Of a stretch of 35,106 bases of DNA, positions 1-8,605 are shown piece after piece. Numbering within the stretch: the first letter of the stretch is position 1; the number at the start of each line of letters is the position of its first letter. Under the pieces are notes generated by a model. The model was not told the DNA's origin and ran no database searches. It worked only from the letters and a program-made list of their open reading frames with translations. The stretch is from Bacteroidales bacterium. Its GTDB lineage: Bacteria; Bacteroidota; Bacteroidia; Bacteroidales; UBA932. The stretch is taken from positions 1 through 35,106 of the forward strand of contig JAGBHM010000012.1 in assembly GCA_017935505.1 (NCBI GenBank), read 5' to 3'. The translations under genes were made by a program, and so were the position numbers.

Positions 1-324
1 GAAAACATGACTCCGGAAAAGTTGCAGGAATACCAGAAGGCACAAGGCGAAATCGGTGCGGCGCTCGGCAGATTGCTGGCCATAACCGAAGCCTATCCTG
101 ACTTGAAGGCCAACGAAAATTTCAAGGAACTGCAGGCTCAACTGGAAGGCACTGAAAACCGCATCAGCGTGGAACGCCGCAATTTCAACGAAACAGCCCG
201 TTCTTATAACACGGCCATCCGTACCTTCCCGCGTACCCTCATTGCAGGCATGTTCGGTTTCGAAAAACGCCCGTATTTCGAAGCGGAAGAAGGTGCAGGC
301 AAGGCTCCGGAAGTGAAGTTCTGA
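1..324 (+). CDS. lemA: LemA family protein, 3' part
   Basis: C-terminal part of a LemA family protein. The reading frame is open from base 1 (Glu-Asn before the first visible Met), so the true start lies left of the window and the internal ATG at base 7 is not the start. The visible 107 residues show the family's typical C-terminal half: the helical stretch around PEKLQEYQKAQGEIGAALGR, the AYPDLKANENFKELQ segment, the basic and aromatic ENRISVERRNFNE run, and a RTFP-GMFGFEKRPYFEAEEGA tail. LemA proteins are small, N-terminally membrane-anchored helical proteins of unclear biochemical role. The gene ends at TGA and is followed by about 230 bases without a gene and then a terminator. Its DNA looks more GC-rich than the region just downstream. 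Confidence 0.9.
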   Translation, partial: ENMTPEKLQEYQKAQGEIGAALGRLLAITEAYPDLKANENFKELQAQLEGTENRISVERRNFNETARSYNTAIRTFPRTLIAGMFGFEKRPYFEAEEGAGKAPEVKF

Positions 325-680
325 TAAGTGGTATCAGAAATCAGCCAATCCCTCTCAGAAGATGCCATTTAAATTCACCCTTACAAAAAAGCTTCAAACC
401 CTTATATACGTAGAAATGAAAAGTAAAATATAAAAAGCACAAAACCGAAAGGCCTCTGATGAACCGCTATCTGATAGCGACGTGATCAAGCTGGAGGAAA
501 TGATGAGATACCTGATGTGTATGAGTCGTTTTCTTTACCGAGTTTTTCTTTTAGCCCCGCACCGAGAAGGTTGCGGGGTTTCTTTTTTGCCCATTTTTCT
601 AAACGGACAAAAAGGACATGTTAGCCTTATAAATAGAGAAATAACTATTTGAATTATTAACTATAAATTATAAGACTATT
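325..680. other. Intergenic stretch after lemA
   Basis: No gene recognised. It holds a short near-perfect palindrome at 465-479 (CGCTATC-T-GATAGCG) and a strong intrinsic terminator at 555-588, listed separately. The AT-rich part from about 600 to 680 must carry the promoter of the next small gene, but I do not see an exact TAnnTTTG match there. Confidence 0.5.
555..588 (+). terminator. Intrinsic terminator after lemA
   Basis: Stem CCCCGCA (555-561) pairs with TGCGGGG (572-578) around a 10-base loop and is followed by a T-rich tract, TTTCTTTTTT. It is placed to end the lemA transcript, though about 230 bases after the stop codon. Confidence 0.8.
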
Positions 681-885
681 ATGACTAAGAAAACAATTTT
701 TGTATTAGCAATTATTGCCGCATTGGCTATAGCGCTTTATAAGTGGCTAACCAACGGCGAAAATGAAGAACAAAAGCAGGAAACAACTGAGGAAGTGAAA
801 GAACCTGCAAATAAAAACTGCAGATGTTGCTATTGCTGAAGGTAAGAATTGGAATGTATCTCACTCACTTACCCCAGTCGAATAA
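681..885 (+). pseudogene. Small membrane-anchored protein, probably frameshifted
   Basis: An ATG at 681 opens a 52-codon frame ending at TGA 837-839. The N-terminus (MTKKTIFVLAIIAALAIALY) is a signal anchor or single membrane helix, followed by a Glu/Lys-rich segment. The last residues, NCRCCYC, look unnatural. If one A is removed from the five-A run at about 822-826, the frame continues as NKTADVAIAEGKNWNVSH and ends SLTPVE at TAA 883-885, just before a terminator. This suggests either a natural frameshift mutation or a homopolymer sequencing error in a gene of about 67 codons. No family is recognised. As printed, the intact product would be 681-839. Confidence 0.5.
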
Positions 886-910
886 TTATTTAAAATAATA
901 CCTAATTTTT

Positions 911-952
911 CCCGACAGCACGCCTCCCGTTGCTGTCGGGTTCTGTTTGTTT
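911..952 (+). terminator. Intrinsic terminator
   Basis: Perfect 10-base stem CCCGACAGCA (911-920) with TGCTGTCGGG (931-940), a 10-base loop, and a T-rich tail TTCTGTTTGTTT. It follows the small gene at 681-885 and supports the view that the gene originally ended at 885. Confidence 0.85.
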
Positions 953-1012
953 GGGAGTTCTAAATACAATAAGAAATCTCTGAATACTGATGAAATTTCG
1001 TATATTCGCGCA

Positions 1013-1020
1013 CATCTTTG
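1013..1020 (+). promoter_or_regulatory. Candidate -7 element of the M49 peptidase gene
   Basis: CATCTTTG differs in one base from the Bacteroidetes -7 consensus TAnnTTTG and lies 29 bases before the ATG at 1050. No clear -33 TTG stands at the usual distance. Inference from sequence only. Confidence 0.35.
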
Positions 1021-1049
1021 ATAATGTAATTAACAATAAATAACCTATC

Positions 1050-2654
1050 ATGAAAAAAATATTGCTTACAGCCGCCGCTGCCATGGTTTTTGCAGCTTGC
1101 GGCACAAAAGATCAGGCGGAGAATTCCCTGAAAGAGAAGGTTGAAAGTTATGCAGTTGTGGAGGTGAAATCTCCGCTTTATGATAATCTTTCTGCCAATG
1201 ACAAAGAGATTCTTGAACTTTTCCGTGAGGCCGGCAAAATTATGGACCAGCTCTTCTGGAAACAGACATTTGGTGACAAAGCCAAGATGGAAGCTCTTAC
1301 TGATGAGTATGCACGTACCTATGCTATGATCAATTATGGCCCTTGGGACCGTCTCGACAGCAACAAGCCTTTTATTGAGGGATATGGCGAGAAGGGTGCA
1401 GGTTGCCAGTACTATCCTGCAGACATTACTAAAGAGGAGTTTGATGCGTTTGAGGATCCCGACAAAAATAGCCTCTATACAGTATTGCGCCGTAATGAGG
1501 ACGGCTCGCTCAAATGCGTGTGGTACAGGGATGAATATAAGGAGGAGCTGGCAAAAGTGTGCGCTCTTTTGGAGAGGGCTGCAGCTCTCACTACAAACGA
1601 AGGTATGCGCAATTATCTCATAGAGAGGATAAAAGCATTCCGCACAGATGATTATTTTGCAAGTGATATGGCCTGGATGGACATGAAGGATTGCAATATG
1701 GATCTTGTAATAGGCCCTATCGAGAATTATGATGACAAACTTAATGAGGCAAAGGCCTCTTATGAGTGCTTTATTCTTTTGAAAGATGAGGCCCGCAGTG
1801 CAAATCTTGCAAAATATGTAGGTCTGCTCCCTAAATTACAGACTATGCTTCCATGTGCTCCTGAGTACAAGACTTTTGTACCTGGCACCTCTTCTGATTT
1901 GAATGTATATGATGCAATCTACTATGCAGGTGACTGTAACTCTGGTAGCAAGACTATTGCAATCAACCTCCCTAACGACGACAGGGTTCAGCTTGCAAAA
2001 GGTGCACGCCGCCTTCAACTCTACAACAGCATGATGGCAAAATTCGACAAGATCCTCAAACCTATCGGTGATGTGCTTGTTGAGCCTGAGCAGCAGAAAT
2101 ATCTCAGCGCAGATGCATTCTTCTGGAATGTTACCTTCCATGAGGTTGCTCACGGACTTGGTGTAAAACAGACCGTTAACGGAAAGGGCTCTGTTGATGA
2201 GGCTATGGGCTCGGAGAAGACTACCTGGGAAGAGGGCAAGGCTGATATTCTTGGTCTCTTCATGGTTTGCAAACTCATTGATATGGGTGAGATTACAGAT
2301 ATTTCCAAGGAGGAGGCCATTGCTACATTCATTACCGGAATTGTACGCTCTGTACGTTTTGGTTTTGCCTCTTCTCACGGTAAGGCCAACATGATGTGCT
2401 ACAACTTTATGGAGGAGCAGGGTGCTTTCACAAGAAATGCCGACGGCAAATATCATATTGATTTTGAGAAATCACTTGCAGCAATTGATGCATGGGCTAA
2501 CCTTATAATTACTACCCAGGCTACTGGAAACTATGAGTTTGCAAAGAAATACTCTTCTGAGCATGCAAACATTACAGAGGCGTTGGCAGCTGATGTTGCC
2601 AAAGTAAATGGTGCTGGTATTCCTCGCGATATCCGCTTTAATTTTGCCTGGTAA
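1050..2654 (+). CDS. Dipeptidyl-peptidase III family (M49) lipoprotein
   Basis: Zinc metallopeptidase of family M49, which removes dipeptides from the N-terminus of short peptides. The N-terminus is a lipoprotein signal (MKKILLTAAAAMVFAAC, lipid-modified Cys17), so the mature protein should be in the periplasm or on the surface rather than cytosolic as in eukaryotic DPP III. The zinc motif reads HEVAH at residues 364-368, followed by the third-ligand motif EEGKAD at about 394-399. Classic DPP III has HELLGH; the five-residue HExxH form is seen in bacterial relatives. Length 534 residues. The ATG at 1050 is chosen because it gives the full signal peptide. A possible promoter lies at 1013-1020. 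The next gene begins one base after the stop, so the two are likely co-transcribed. Peptidase type is well supported; substrate is inferred. Confidence 0.88.
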   Translation: MKKILLTAAAAMVFAACGTKDQAENSLKEKVESYAVVEVKSPLYDNLSANDKEILELFREAGKIMDQLFWKQTFGDKAKMEALTDEYARTYAMINYGPWDRLDSNKPFIEGYGEKGAGCQYYPADITKEEFDAFEDPDKNSLYTVLRRNEDGSLKCVWYRDEYKEELAKVCALLERAAALTTNEGMRNYLIERIKAFRTDDYFASDMAWMDMKDCNMDLVIGPIENYDDKLNEAKASYECFILLKDEARSANLAKYVGLLPKLQTMLPCAPEYKTFVPGTSSDLNVYDAIYYAGDCNSGSKTIAINLPNDDRVQLAKGARRLQLYNSMMAKFDKILKPIGDVLVEPEQQKYLSADAFFWNVTFHEVAHGLGVKQTVNGKGSVDEAMGSEKTTWEEGKADILGLFMVCKLIDMGEITDISKEEAIATFITGIVRSVRFGFASSHGKANMMCYNFMEEQGAFTRNADGKYHIDFEKSLAAIDAWANLIITTQATGNYEFAKKYSSEHANITEALAADVAKVNGAGIPRDIRFNFAW

Positions 2655-2655
2655 G

Positions 2656-3201
2656 ATGGCAGACAACTATTTGGAAAAAAAGATGGAAGAGTTCAAGGCC
2701 ATGCCTTCTGCAGGCGTGGCCGGCCGCTCTTCTTCAAAAACTGCAGCAACCCTCGGTAAACTGGTTGCAAAAAATATTCAGTACAGATCGTTCGACAATA
2801 AAATTATTGTACGCCTGCAGCATCTTAAAGAGCTGGCAGAGTTTTCAAAAAATGAGAATGGAATTCTATTCTACCCCACTGTAGATACCAATGAGGCTTC
2901 ACTTTTACTGGAGCATCTGCGTGTGAGTGATCCAAACTGGCTCAATTACAATTCTACAGAAAATTTACCAAAAGCATTTCTTATCCTTGGCTGCAACAAT
3001 ACTGCCGCAGATGCCTCTTCTACAACAGATAACAATGCTTTCATTAATCTGGGCATTACCCTTCAGACAATTCTTTTGAGGGCCGTTGAGATGGGCCTTA
3101 ACGGCACATTTACCACATCCTTTGATGCCGGCAATGTGGCCCGAATGCTGTCGCTGCAATTTGTACCTTCTGCAATTATTGCATTAGGGAAAGGGGCTTA
3201 G
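2656..3201 (+). CDS. Nitroreductase-like protein
   Basis: A 181-residue protein resembling the nitroreductase family (FMN-dependent NAD(P)H oxidoreductases). The N-terminus MADNYLEKKMEEFKAM matches the form often seen in Bacteroidales members, and the C-terminal half has the ordered NNAFINLGITLQTILLRAVE-GLNGTF core with the SAIIALGKG ending typical of the fold. The frame is open upstream to a possible Met at 2608 inside the peptidase gene, but ATG 2656, one base past that gene's stop, is the better start. The central region is shorter and less conserved than in classical members, so FMN binding and substrate are uncertain. The stop overlaps by three bases with the stop of the convergent metallo-hydrolase gene. 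Confidence 0.7.
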   Translation: MADNYLEKKMEEFKAMPSAGVAGRSSSKTAATLGKLVAKNIQYRSFDNKIIVRLQHLKELAEFSKNENGILFYPTVDTNEASLLLEHLRVSDPNWLNYNSTENLPKAFLILGCNNTAADASSTTDNNAFINLGITLQTILLRAVEMGLNGTFTTSFDAGNVARMLSLQFVPSAIIALGKGA

Positions 3202-4007
3202 CAATTCTTTGGAAAATAGTAGATTTTGGATGCCATACGTCTTGGCAGCGGCTCAAAATAGACAAGGCTGTCGGGAGATACACCAATACTTTGCAATGCA
3301 CCTGCTGCGGTTTTATAAGCCAATGCAGGTGTATTATTATTTTCACTCAGATGACATAGGAAAATTGCCTTCAACTGCTTGTGGTACACTCTTTTAAGTA
3401 TTGAAGCACACTGCTCGTTGCTCAGATGGCCGTTGCCCTTTGTAATGCGCAGCTTGAGTTCGGGGGTGTAGCCTCCATGCAGAAGCATGTCGAGATCATA
3501 ATTGCTCTCCAATATAAGCACATCTGCAAGCGACGAATAGTTGATTATATTCTCTGTAATGTCACCGGCATCAGTTATGAATGTGAATTTTACACCGCAG
3601 AAATTAATGTGGTAGCCAACTGTCTGTGTTGCATCATGCGGCACTTCAAATGGTGTTATCTCCACATTGTCATATACAAAACTTTTGTCGAGCTCAGTTT
3701 TTCTTGCACAGCCTGAGAGTTTGCCTCTGGTGCAGAAATGGACACTCAGCGATCTGTGAAGTTTTTCTGTGGCATATATAGGAAGGTTCACCCTGTCGGC
3801 AAGCACTCCAAGGCTCTTTATATGGTCGATATGATCGTGCGTAACCAGTACAAACTTAATGGTTTCCATTGCAATGCCATGCTCCAGAAGCCGCTTTTTT
3901 ATGGTTCTGGGGCCTATCCCGGCATCAATAATAAACGCAGTGTTCTCATCTCCAATATAGTAACAGTTGCCGTTGCTTCCACTGGAGAGACTTATAAATC
4001 TTATCAT
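3198..4007 (-). CDS. MBL-fold metallo-hydrolase, WalJ/YycJ-like
   Basis: A 269-residue metallo-beta-lactamase-fold hydrolase. It starts MIRFISLSSGSNGNCYYIG, the usual N-terminus of the WalJ/YycJ group, and carries the HxHxDH metal motif as THDHIDH (H57, H59, D61, H62). Further His and Asp ligands are present in VPHDA, ITDAGD and the late FLCHLSENNN segment. In Firmicutes, YycJ homologues are thought to act in DNA repair or replication coordination as nucleases; in Bacteroidetes the role is not settled. It is the last gene of the minus-strand purine-salvage operon, 12 bases after the HAD gene, and ends tail to tail with the nitroreductase-like gene. Confidence 0.85.
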   Translation of the reverse strand: MIRFISLSSGSNGNCYYIGDENTAFIIDAGIGPRTIKKRLLEHGIAMETIKFVLVTHDHIDHIKSLGVLADRVNLPIYATEKLHRSLSVHFCTRGKLSGCARKTELDKSFVYDNVEITPFEVPHDATQTVGYHINFCGVKFTFITDAGDITENIINYSSLADVLILESNYDLDMLLHGGYTPELKLRITKGNGHLSNEQCASILKRVYHKQLKAIFLCHLSENNNTPALAYKTAAGALQSIGVSPDSLVYFEPLPRRMASKIYYFPKNC

Positions 4008-4019
4008 AAACCGATCTAC

Positions 4020-4643
4020 TTATTTAAGAACCTTGTTGAGCTCCTCCTCCAGATTCTTGTTTACATCATACAGAAGGGTCTTGAAGCCCAACTGTGCGGC
4101 TGTCTCTATGTTTGCAGGGGCATCATCAATGAAGAGACTCTCCTGCGGCTGAATTCCGGCCTCCTCCAGCACTTTGAGGAATATCTCCTTTCCAGGCTTT
4201 GAGAGCTTCATCCTAAAAGAGAGAAATATGTCTGTAAAAAGCTCTTTTACATTCTTTTGCGACAATTCATCAAACATTTTTTCAGAAATTCTCCAGCAGA
4301 TTGGATTGTTGTTGCTCAGCACATATAATTTATAGTTCTGGCTGAGCCTGTTTATAAGATCCACTTTATACTGGGGAATCTCCTCAAGAAACGAATCGAG
4401 GGCATATTCAATCTCCTTGTATCCCACATCTGGATTTGTAGAGATCTCCCTTATGCTCCTGCAGAATTGTTCATCATCAATATCACCATTCTCATACGCA
4501 GCAAAAAAGCCCTTCTGAAGATATGGCGTGAGATATTCATTGAAATCCGGCACCCCCGCCACATCTGCAAAATTCTTTATGCACAACTCCTTATTGAGTG
4601 TGAGGATCACTCCTCCCCAATCGAATATCAGATTTTTAATCAT
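4020..4643 (-). CDS. HAD-superfamily hydrolase, subfamily IA (YihX-like)
   Basis: A 207-residue haloacid-dehalogenase-type phosphatase. Motif I is FDWGGVIL with the nucleophile Asp at residue 8; the usual second Asp two positions later is Gly, as in the YihX-like variant group. Motif II is LSNNN, the lysine motif is SKPGKEIF, and motif IV is LFIDDAPANIETA. The helical cap lies between motifs I and II, as expected for subfamily IA. Likely a sugar-phosphate or nucleotide phosphatase. It sits between purine nucleoside phosphorylase and the WalJ-like gene with gaps of 24 and 12 bases, so a role in nucleotide or ribose-phosphate turnover is a reasonable inference from context only. Confidence 0.85.
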   Translation of the reverse strand: MIKNLIFDWGGVILTLNKELCIKNFADVAGVPDFNEYLTPYLQKGFFAAYENGDIDDEQFCRSIREISTNPDVGYKEIEYALDSFLEEIPQYKVDLINRLSQNYKLYVLSNNNPICWRISEKMFDELSQKNVKELFTDIFLSFRMKLSKPGKEIFLKVLEEAGIQPQESLFIDDAPANIETAAQLGFKTLLYDVNKNLEEELNKVLK

Positions 4644-4667
4644 TATCTAAAGTCGTTTTCCTTTAAA

Positions 4668-5498
4668 TTAATCCAATTGCGAGATGAGTCTGGTAAAGAG
4701 CAGTGTCATTTTGTCTGCTGCCGCATCCGCTGCCTTTACAACATCATCACCGTCGTTTACATAATCTTCGGCATAATCGTCGTGGGCCTCGTTTGTTATA
4801 ACCGACATTCCAAATACAGGAATGCTGCTGTGTCTTGCCACAATCACCTCCGGAATTGTACTCATTCCAACTGCATCCGCACCAATTGTCCTGAAATATT
4901 TATATTCGGCAGGAGTCTCATAAGTAGGGCCTGTACTTGCAAGGTAGACACCTTTCTTTAGCGCTATACCCTCTTGTGAGGCAATCTCCTCCATCATTTT
5001 TATAAGTTTTGGCTCATAAGGGCGGGTCATATCGGGGAACCTAGGTCCGAACTCCTCCATATTCTTGCCGATCAGAGGGTTAGGCAGCAGGTTCAGATGG
5101 TCTCTGATAATCATCAGATCACCTATTTTATAGTCGAAATTGACACCTCCGGCTGCGTTTGAGACAAAGAGGTATTTGATTCCCAACACTTTCATAACCC
5201 TTATAGGAAGTGTAACCTGCTCCATGGGATAGCCTTCGTAGTAGTGGAAACGTCCCTGCATGGCAAGAACCGGTTTGCCGCCCAATTGTCCGGCAATCAG
5301 GTTGCCTTTGTGGCCCACTGCGGTGGAAACCGAGAAGTTAGGTATATCCTTGTATGCGATTACTGTTGGGTTTTCTATTTTATCGGCAAGCTTGCCCAAA
5401 CCGCTGCCGAGTACTATACCTGCAAGAGGTTCAAAATCGCCAAGAATATTTTTAATGTAGGCTGCCGCTTCATTTATGCGCAAAACTCTTTCGTCCAT
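4668..5498 (-). CDS. punA: Purine nucleoside phosphorylase I
   Basis: Catalyses phosphorolysis of inosine, guanosine and their deoxy forms to free base and (deoxy)ribose-1-phosphate. The 276-residue length and motifs fit the trimeric PNP class: phosphate-binding GSGLG at residues 31-35, the [11 protein letters not shown] loop, [19 protein letters not shown], and the base-binding [10 protein letters not shown] and VITNEA segments. Start ATG at 5498 gives the usual [16 protein letters not shown]-terminus. It lies 21 bases after the deaminase gene on the same strand; deamination of an adenine nucleoside followed by phosphorolysis is a natural two-step salvage path. Confidence 0.93.
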   Translation of the reverse strand: MDERVLRINEAAAYIKNILGDFEPLAGIVLGSGLGKLADKIENPTVIAYKDIPNFSVSTAVGHKGNLIAGQLGGKPVLAMQGRFHYYEGYPMEQVTLPIRVMKVLGIKYLFVSNAAGGVNFDYKIGDLMIIRDHLNLLPNPLIGKNMEEFGPRFPDMTRPYEPKLIKMMEEIASQEGIALKKGVYLASTGPTYETPAEYKYFRTIGADAVGMSTIPEVIVARHSSIPVFGMSVITNEAHDDYAEDYVNDGDDVVKAADAAADKMTLLFTRLISQLD

Positions 5499-5519
5499 AT
5501 TATATTGATTTTTAATTTT

Positions 5520-6770
5520 CTACACAAGTCTTTTATATATACTGTTCACTCTGTCGAGAATTTCCTCTTCTCCTGCAACCTTGCGGTTTTGCATCACAAT
5601 TTTTCCGTTGCAGATAACAGTATCTACACAGGAACTGTTGGCTGAGTATACCAGATTTGCCAGGAAATTGAAATTTGGAGTGAATGCATAATTATTGATG
5701 TCAACAAGTACCAGATCGGCCAGAGCCCCCTCCTCCACCTTTCCGCAATTGAGTCCCAATGAACGGGCACCATTCAGAGTGGCGGTATCGAGAAGTTCAT
5801 CAAGAGGCATGGCGGTAGGATCCTCCCTCCAGCCCTTCTGCAGGAGAGCGGTTGTCTTCATTGCCTCAAGCATGTCGAGATTATTTGAAGAGGCACATCC
5901 GTCGGTGCCGAGTGATACTGTAAGGCCGGCATCTTTAAACTCCTTATATTTAAATCGATAACCAGAGCACAGTTTAAGGTTCGAATTGATGTTGTGTACA
6001 ATTTTCACATCATTCTCTGCCAATACAGGAATATCCTCATCATCAATCCATACACAGTGGGCGGCTATTACCTCCGGTCCAAGAATACCCAGTTTCTGCA
6101 GATACCTTGTTGGAGTGAGTCCATGCTGCTGCAGGCAGTCATTGTTCTCCTTCTTTGTCTCCGACAGGTGTATATGAACAAGCAGATCATGCTCTCTGGC
6201 AAAGTCGCTGGCCCATCTGATAGAACTCTCACTCACACTGTATGGGGCATGGATTGCTATGGCAAACCTGTTGAGCGGATCCCAGTCTTTTGATTTGCTG
6301 TATATCTCCAGGCACTCCTTCTTCAGATGCTCAGCCTTTGTCTGGTCAAACAAATCGAGGAAGACATACGGATTAAGGGAGCGGAGTCCCATGTCACTTA
6401 TAGCCTTCACCGCAGTATCGATCATCCAGTACTGGTCGTTGAAACAGGTTGTGCCGGTCTTTATCATCTCCAGACAGGCCAGTTTTGTACCCCAATATAT
6501 AAGTTCCTCATCCAGACGAGGTTCCATTTTCCAGATAATATCTAGCCACTCCTGCAGATGGGAATCTTCATTTACTCCGCGCATAAGTGTCATTGCACTG
6601 TGCGTGTGCATATTTACAAATCCGGGGATAGCCGCTTTTTTGCTTCCGTCAATTACGGTTGCTCCTTCTGCCTCTATCGAGTCTGCTATTTTTGAAATTA
6701 TATTGTCTGTAACAAGGATATCCCTCTTCCTACCTTGCAACAAAACTCCTTTAATTAGAATATTTCCCAT
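5520..6770 (-). CDS. Amidohydrolase, MTA/SAH deaminase-type
   Basis: A 416-residue amidohydrolase of the TRZ/ATZ group, most like 5'-methylthioadenosine/S-adenosylhomocysteine deaminase. Metal-binding motifs are visible: HxH in NMHTHSAMTLMRG (H55, H57), a later His in IHAPYS, HIHLSE, AHCVWID, and the Asp in SLGTDGCASSNN. A longer frame opens at 6806, but the ATG at 6770 gives the family's usual start (MGNILIKGVLLQ) and sits just behind a good promoter. It is the first gene of a minus-strand operon with purine nucleoside phosphorylase, which favours an adenosine-type substrate. Other options for this family are 5'-deoxyadenosine, 8-oxoguanine, cytosine or aminofutalosine deaminase; sequence alone does not choose among them. 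Confidence 0.82.
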   Translation of the reverse strand: MGNILIKGVLLQGRKRDILVTDNIISKIADSIEAEGATVIDGSKKAAIPGFVNMHTHSAMTLMRGVNEDSHLQEWLDIIWKMEPRLDEELIYWGTKLACLEMIKTGTTCFNDQYWMIDTAVKAISDMGLRSLNPYVFLDLFDQTKAEHLKKECLEIYSKSKDWDPLNRFAIAIHAPYSVSESSIRWASDFAREHDLLVHIHLSETKKENNDCLQQHGLTPTRYLQKLGILGPEVIAAHCVWIDDEDIPVLAENDVKIVHNINSNLKLCSGYRFKYKEFKDAGLTVSLGTDGCASSNNLDMLEAMKTTALLQKGWREDPTAMPLDELLDTATLNGARSLGLNCGKVEEGALADLVLVDINNYAFTPNFNFLANLVYSANSSCVDTVICNGKIVMQNRKVAGEEEILDRVNSIYKRLV

Positions 6771-6793
6771 ATGATTTATGCTTAAATAATCAT

Positions 6794-6801
6794 CAAAGAT
6801 A
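6794..6801 (-). promoter_or_regulatory. -7 promoter element of the deaminase-punA operon
   Basis: On the minus strand TATCTTTG matches TAnnTTTG exactly, 23 bases before the ATG at 6770, giving a short leader. No clear -33 TTG at 19-21 bases. The gap to the divergent radical SAM gene is only 87 bases. That gene may use TATTTTAG (6836-6843, one mismatch) with TTG at 6812-6814, so the two promoters would face away from one another with their -33 regions close together or overlapping. Confidence 0.5.
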
Positions 6802-6857
6802 CTCAATTAAATTGCCAATTACAGAATTTATGCCGTATTTTAGCAGAAAAATATCTG

Positions 6858-8528
6858 ATGAAACTACTTTGGCTCGATATAAATGCCTCCTATTCCCACT
6901 CTTCACTTGCTTTGCCGGCACTTGAAGCACAACTGGACAACAATTTGCGGGATGTGGTTGAGTGGAGAATTGTTTCAGGCACAATTAAAAGTGTGCGGGA
7001 TGAGGTAATTGAAGAGGTGGTGGATGCCTGTGCCGACTTCATTTTTGCTACTGGCTGGCTCTTCAATATAGATTATCTGCTCTCGGTGCTGCGCAGGGTT
7101 GCAACAATCTCTCCAAATGTGAAAATAGTGCTGGGTGGCCCGGAGTTTCTGGGAGACAACAGAGAATTTCTCATAGCCAACCGTTTTGTAACATCAGTTT
7201 TCAAGGGTGAGGCAGAAGAGGTTTTTCAGGATTTCATAAGGATAATTGCCAATGATATAGAGAGTAATGAGTGGCTCTCACTGCCTGGGTTTGAATATGT
7301 AGGAAGAGATGGAGAAGAGTGTGGATATATTGCTAAAGAGTGTGTTAAGACAAAGAATTTCAATACACTCAATGCTCCTGAAGAGTCCTCTTTTTTCAAT
7401 TGGAATAAGGCATTTGTACAGGTTGAGACCTCAAGAGGGTGTTTTAACAGCTGCAGATTCTGTGTAAGCGGCATCGGCGGTTCAGATGTGGAGGATCTTC
7501 CTGTTGAAAAGATTCGGGGCAGGCTGCAGAATATTGTTGGAAAGGGTATAAAAGAGGTGCGCATTCTCGACCGTACCTTCAATGCAAATTCGAGGCGCGC
7601 TGTTGAGCTTATCTCCCTTTTTGAAGAGTTTTACGGCAAATTGAAGTTCCATCTTGAGGTACATCCCACTATGCTCTCCCCGATACTTAAAGAGAAACTC
7701 CAGAGCATTCCGCAGGGACTTCTGCATGTAGAGGCAGGTATCCAGAGCCTTAATGAGGAGGTGCTCTGCAGCTGTGCCCGCAAAGGGAGCAGTGCCGGGG
7801 CTGTAGCAGGACTCGAATATCTGCTTGGCCTCGATAAATTTGAGGTACATACCGATTTTATTGCAGGATTGCCCGGATATACATATGAGAACCTCGTGGA
7901 GGATATCCGCAGAATGATGGAGATATATCCCCACGAAATACAGCTCGAACTGCTTAAACTGCTTCCGGGTACCTATTTCAGGTCGCACGCACAAGAGCTG
8001 GGTATAGCATACTCGCCTGAACCGCCTTATGAGGTGCTCAGAACATCTGCCATAGAGTTTGCCCAGCTGAGAAAATGTTCGGTGCTGTCGAAAATTATTG
8101 AATATTGGTATAATGATGTCTCATGGAGGAAGATTTTTGCAGGAATGGTTGTAGCGGAGAAGGGGTTTCTCTACACCATTACCGATTATTTCTCAGAGAA
8201 GGCATTTATGGAGCATACTTACAGTTTTGAAGGTAAATCGATGCTTCTGTATACATTCTGTAAGGAAAATTATCCTGAATACCTTACGGAGATATCACTG
8301 GGATGGATTGCCAACGGACTGTCAATCAAGAAAGAACCGGCTTCTGAACTGAAAATGTGGCACTATGGTGATTCTGATGTGAAGAATCCCCTTCTTGACG
8401 AAAATAACTCCTATAAAACTTATCACTACATTGATTATGAAAATGTAAGGCATTGGTTTGCATATGATAAATCCGCCGACAGACATAAACCTGTTGCTTA
8501 TTATAAGGAAAAAACGGATATTTCTTAA
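6858..8528 (+). CDS. B12-binding-type radical SAM protein (DUF4080 type)
   Basis: A 556-residue radical SAM enzyme. The N-terminal ~130 residues look like a B12-binding-like Rossmann domain, with VLGGPEFLGD at 91-100. The radical SAM cluster motif is CFNSCRFC (C195, C199, C202; CxxxCxxC), followed by the GIKEVRILDRTFN and LEVHPTM strands and a TDFIAGLPGYTYE segment of the barrel. The C-terminal ~180 residues match my recollection of the DUF4080 region found on such proteins. The N-terminus (MKLLWLDINASYSHSSLALP) is the usual one for this group, but the cobalamin-ligand DxHxxG motif is not visible, so cobalamin may not be bound. Substrate unknown. No terminator is obvious after it. Confidence 0.82.
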   Translation: MKLLWLDINASYSHSSLALPALEAQLDNNLRDVVEWRIVSGTIKSVRDEVIEEVVDACADFIFATGWLFNIDYLLSVLRRVATISPNVKIVLGGPEFLGDNREFLIANRFVTSVFKGEAEEVFQDFIRIIANDIESNEWLSLPGFEYVGRDGEECGYIAKECVKTKNFNTLNAPEESSFFNWNKAFVQVETSRGCFNSCRFCVSGIGGSDVEDLPVEKIRGRLQNIVGKGIKEVRILDRTFNANSRRAVELISLFEEFYGKLKFHLEVHPTMLSPILKEKLQSIPQGLLHVEAGIQSLNEEVLCSCARKGSSAGAVAGLEYLLGLDKFEVHTDFIAGLPGYTYENLVEDIRRMMEIYPHEIQLELLKLLPGTYFRSHAQELGIAYSPEPPYEVLRTSAIEFAQLRKCSVLSKIIEYWYNDVSWRKIFAGMVVAEKGFLYTITDYFSEKAFMEHTYSFEGKSMLLYTFCKENYPEYLTEISLGWIANGLSIKKEPASELKMWHYGDSDVKNPLLDENNSYKTYHYIDYENVRHWFAYDKSADRHKPVAYYKEKTDIS

Positions 8529-8574
8529 AAATTTTAAGCGTAAAGCATTTTAACTTATTTTTTGTTTGTAAATG

Positions 8575-8605
8575 TTGTATTATTACAATCATTTTATTAC
8601 TTTTG
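8575..8605 (+). promoter_or_regulatory. Promoter of the acyl-CoA synthetase/oxidoreductase operon
   Basis: TTG at 8575-8577 and TACTTTTG at 8598-8605 (exact TAnnTTTG) are separated by 20 bases, close to the Bacteroidetes norm of about 19. The ATG is at 8634. The -7 element lies inside the loop of a perfect 12-base inverted repeat listed separately. Confidence 0.65.

Noticed and set aside
465..479. Palindrome CGCTATC-T-GATAGCG as a regulator site or att site
   Set aside because: Single short palindrome without a gene start, promoter or second copy nearby.
1836..2456. 206-codon open frame on the minus strand
   Set aside because: Antisense to the M49 peptidase over its catalytic region; no recognisable protein features.
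3738..4202. 154-codon open frame on the plus strand, with a neighbour at 4467-4961
   Set aside because: Antisense shadows of the metallo-hydrolase, HAD and phosphorylase genes.
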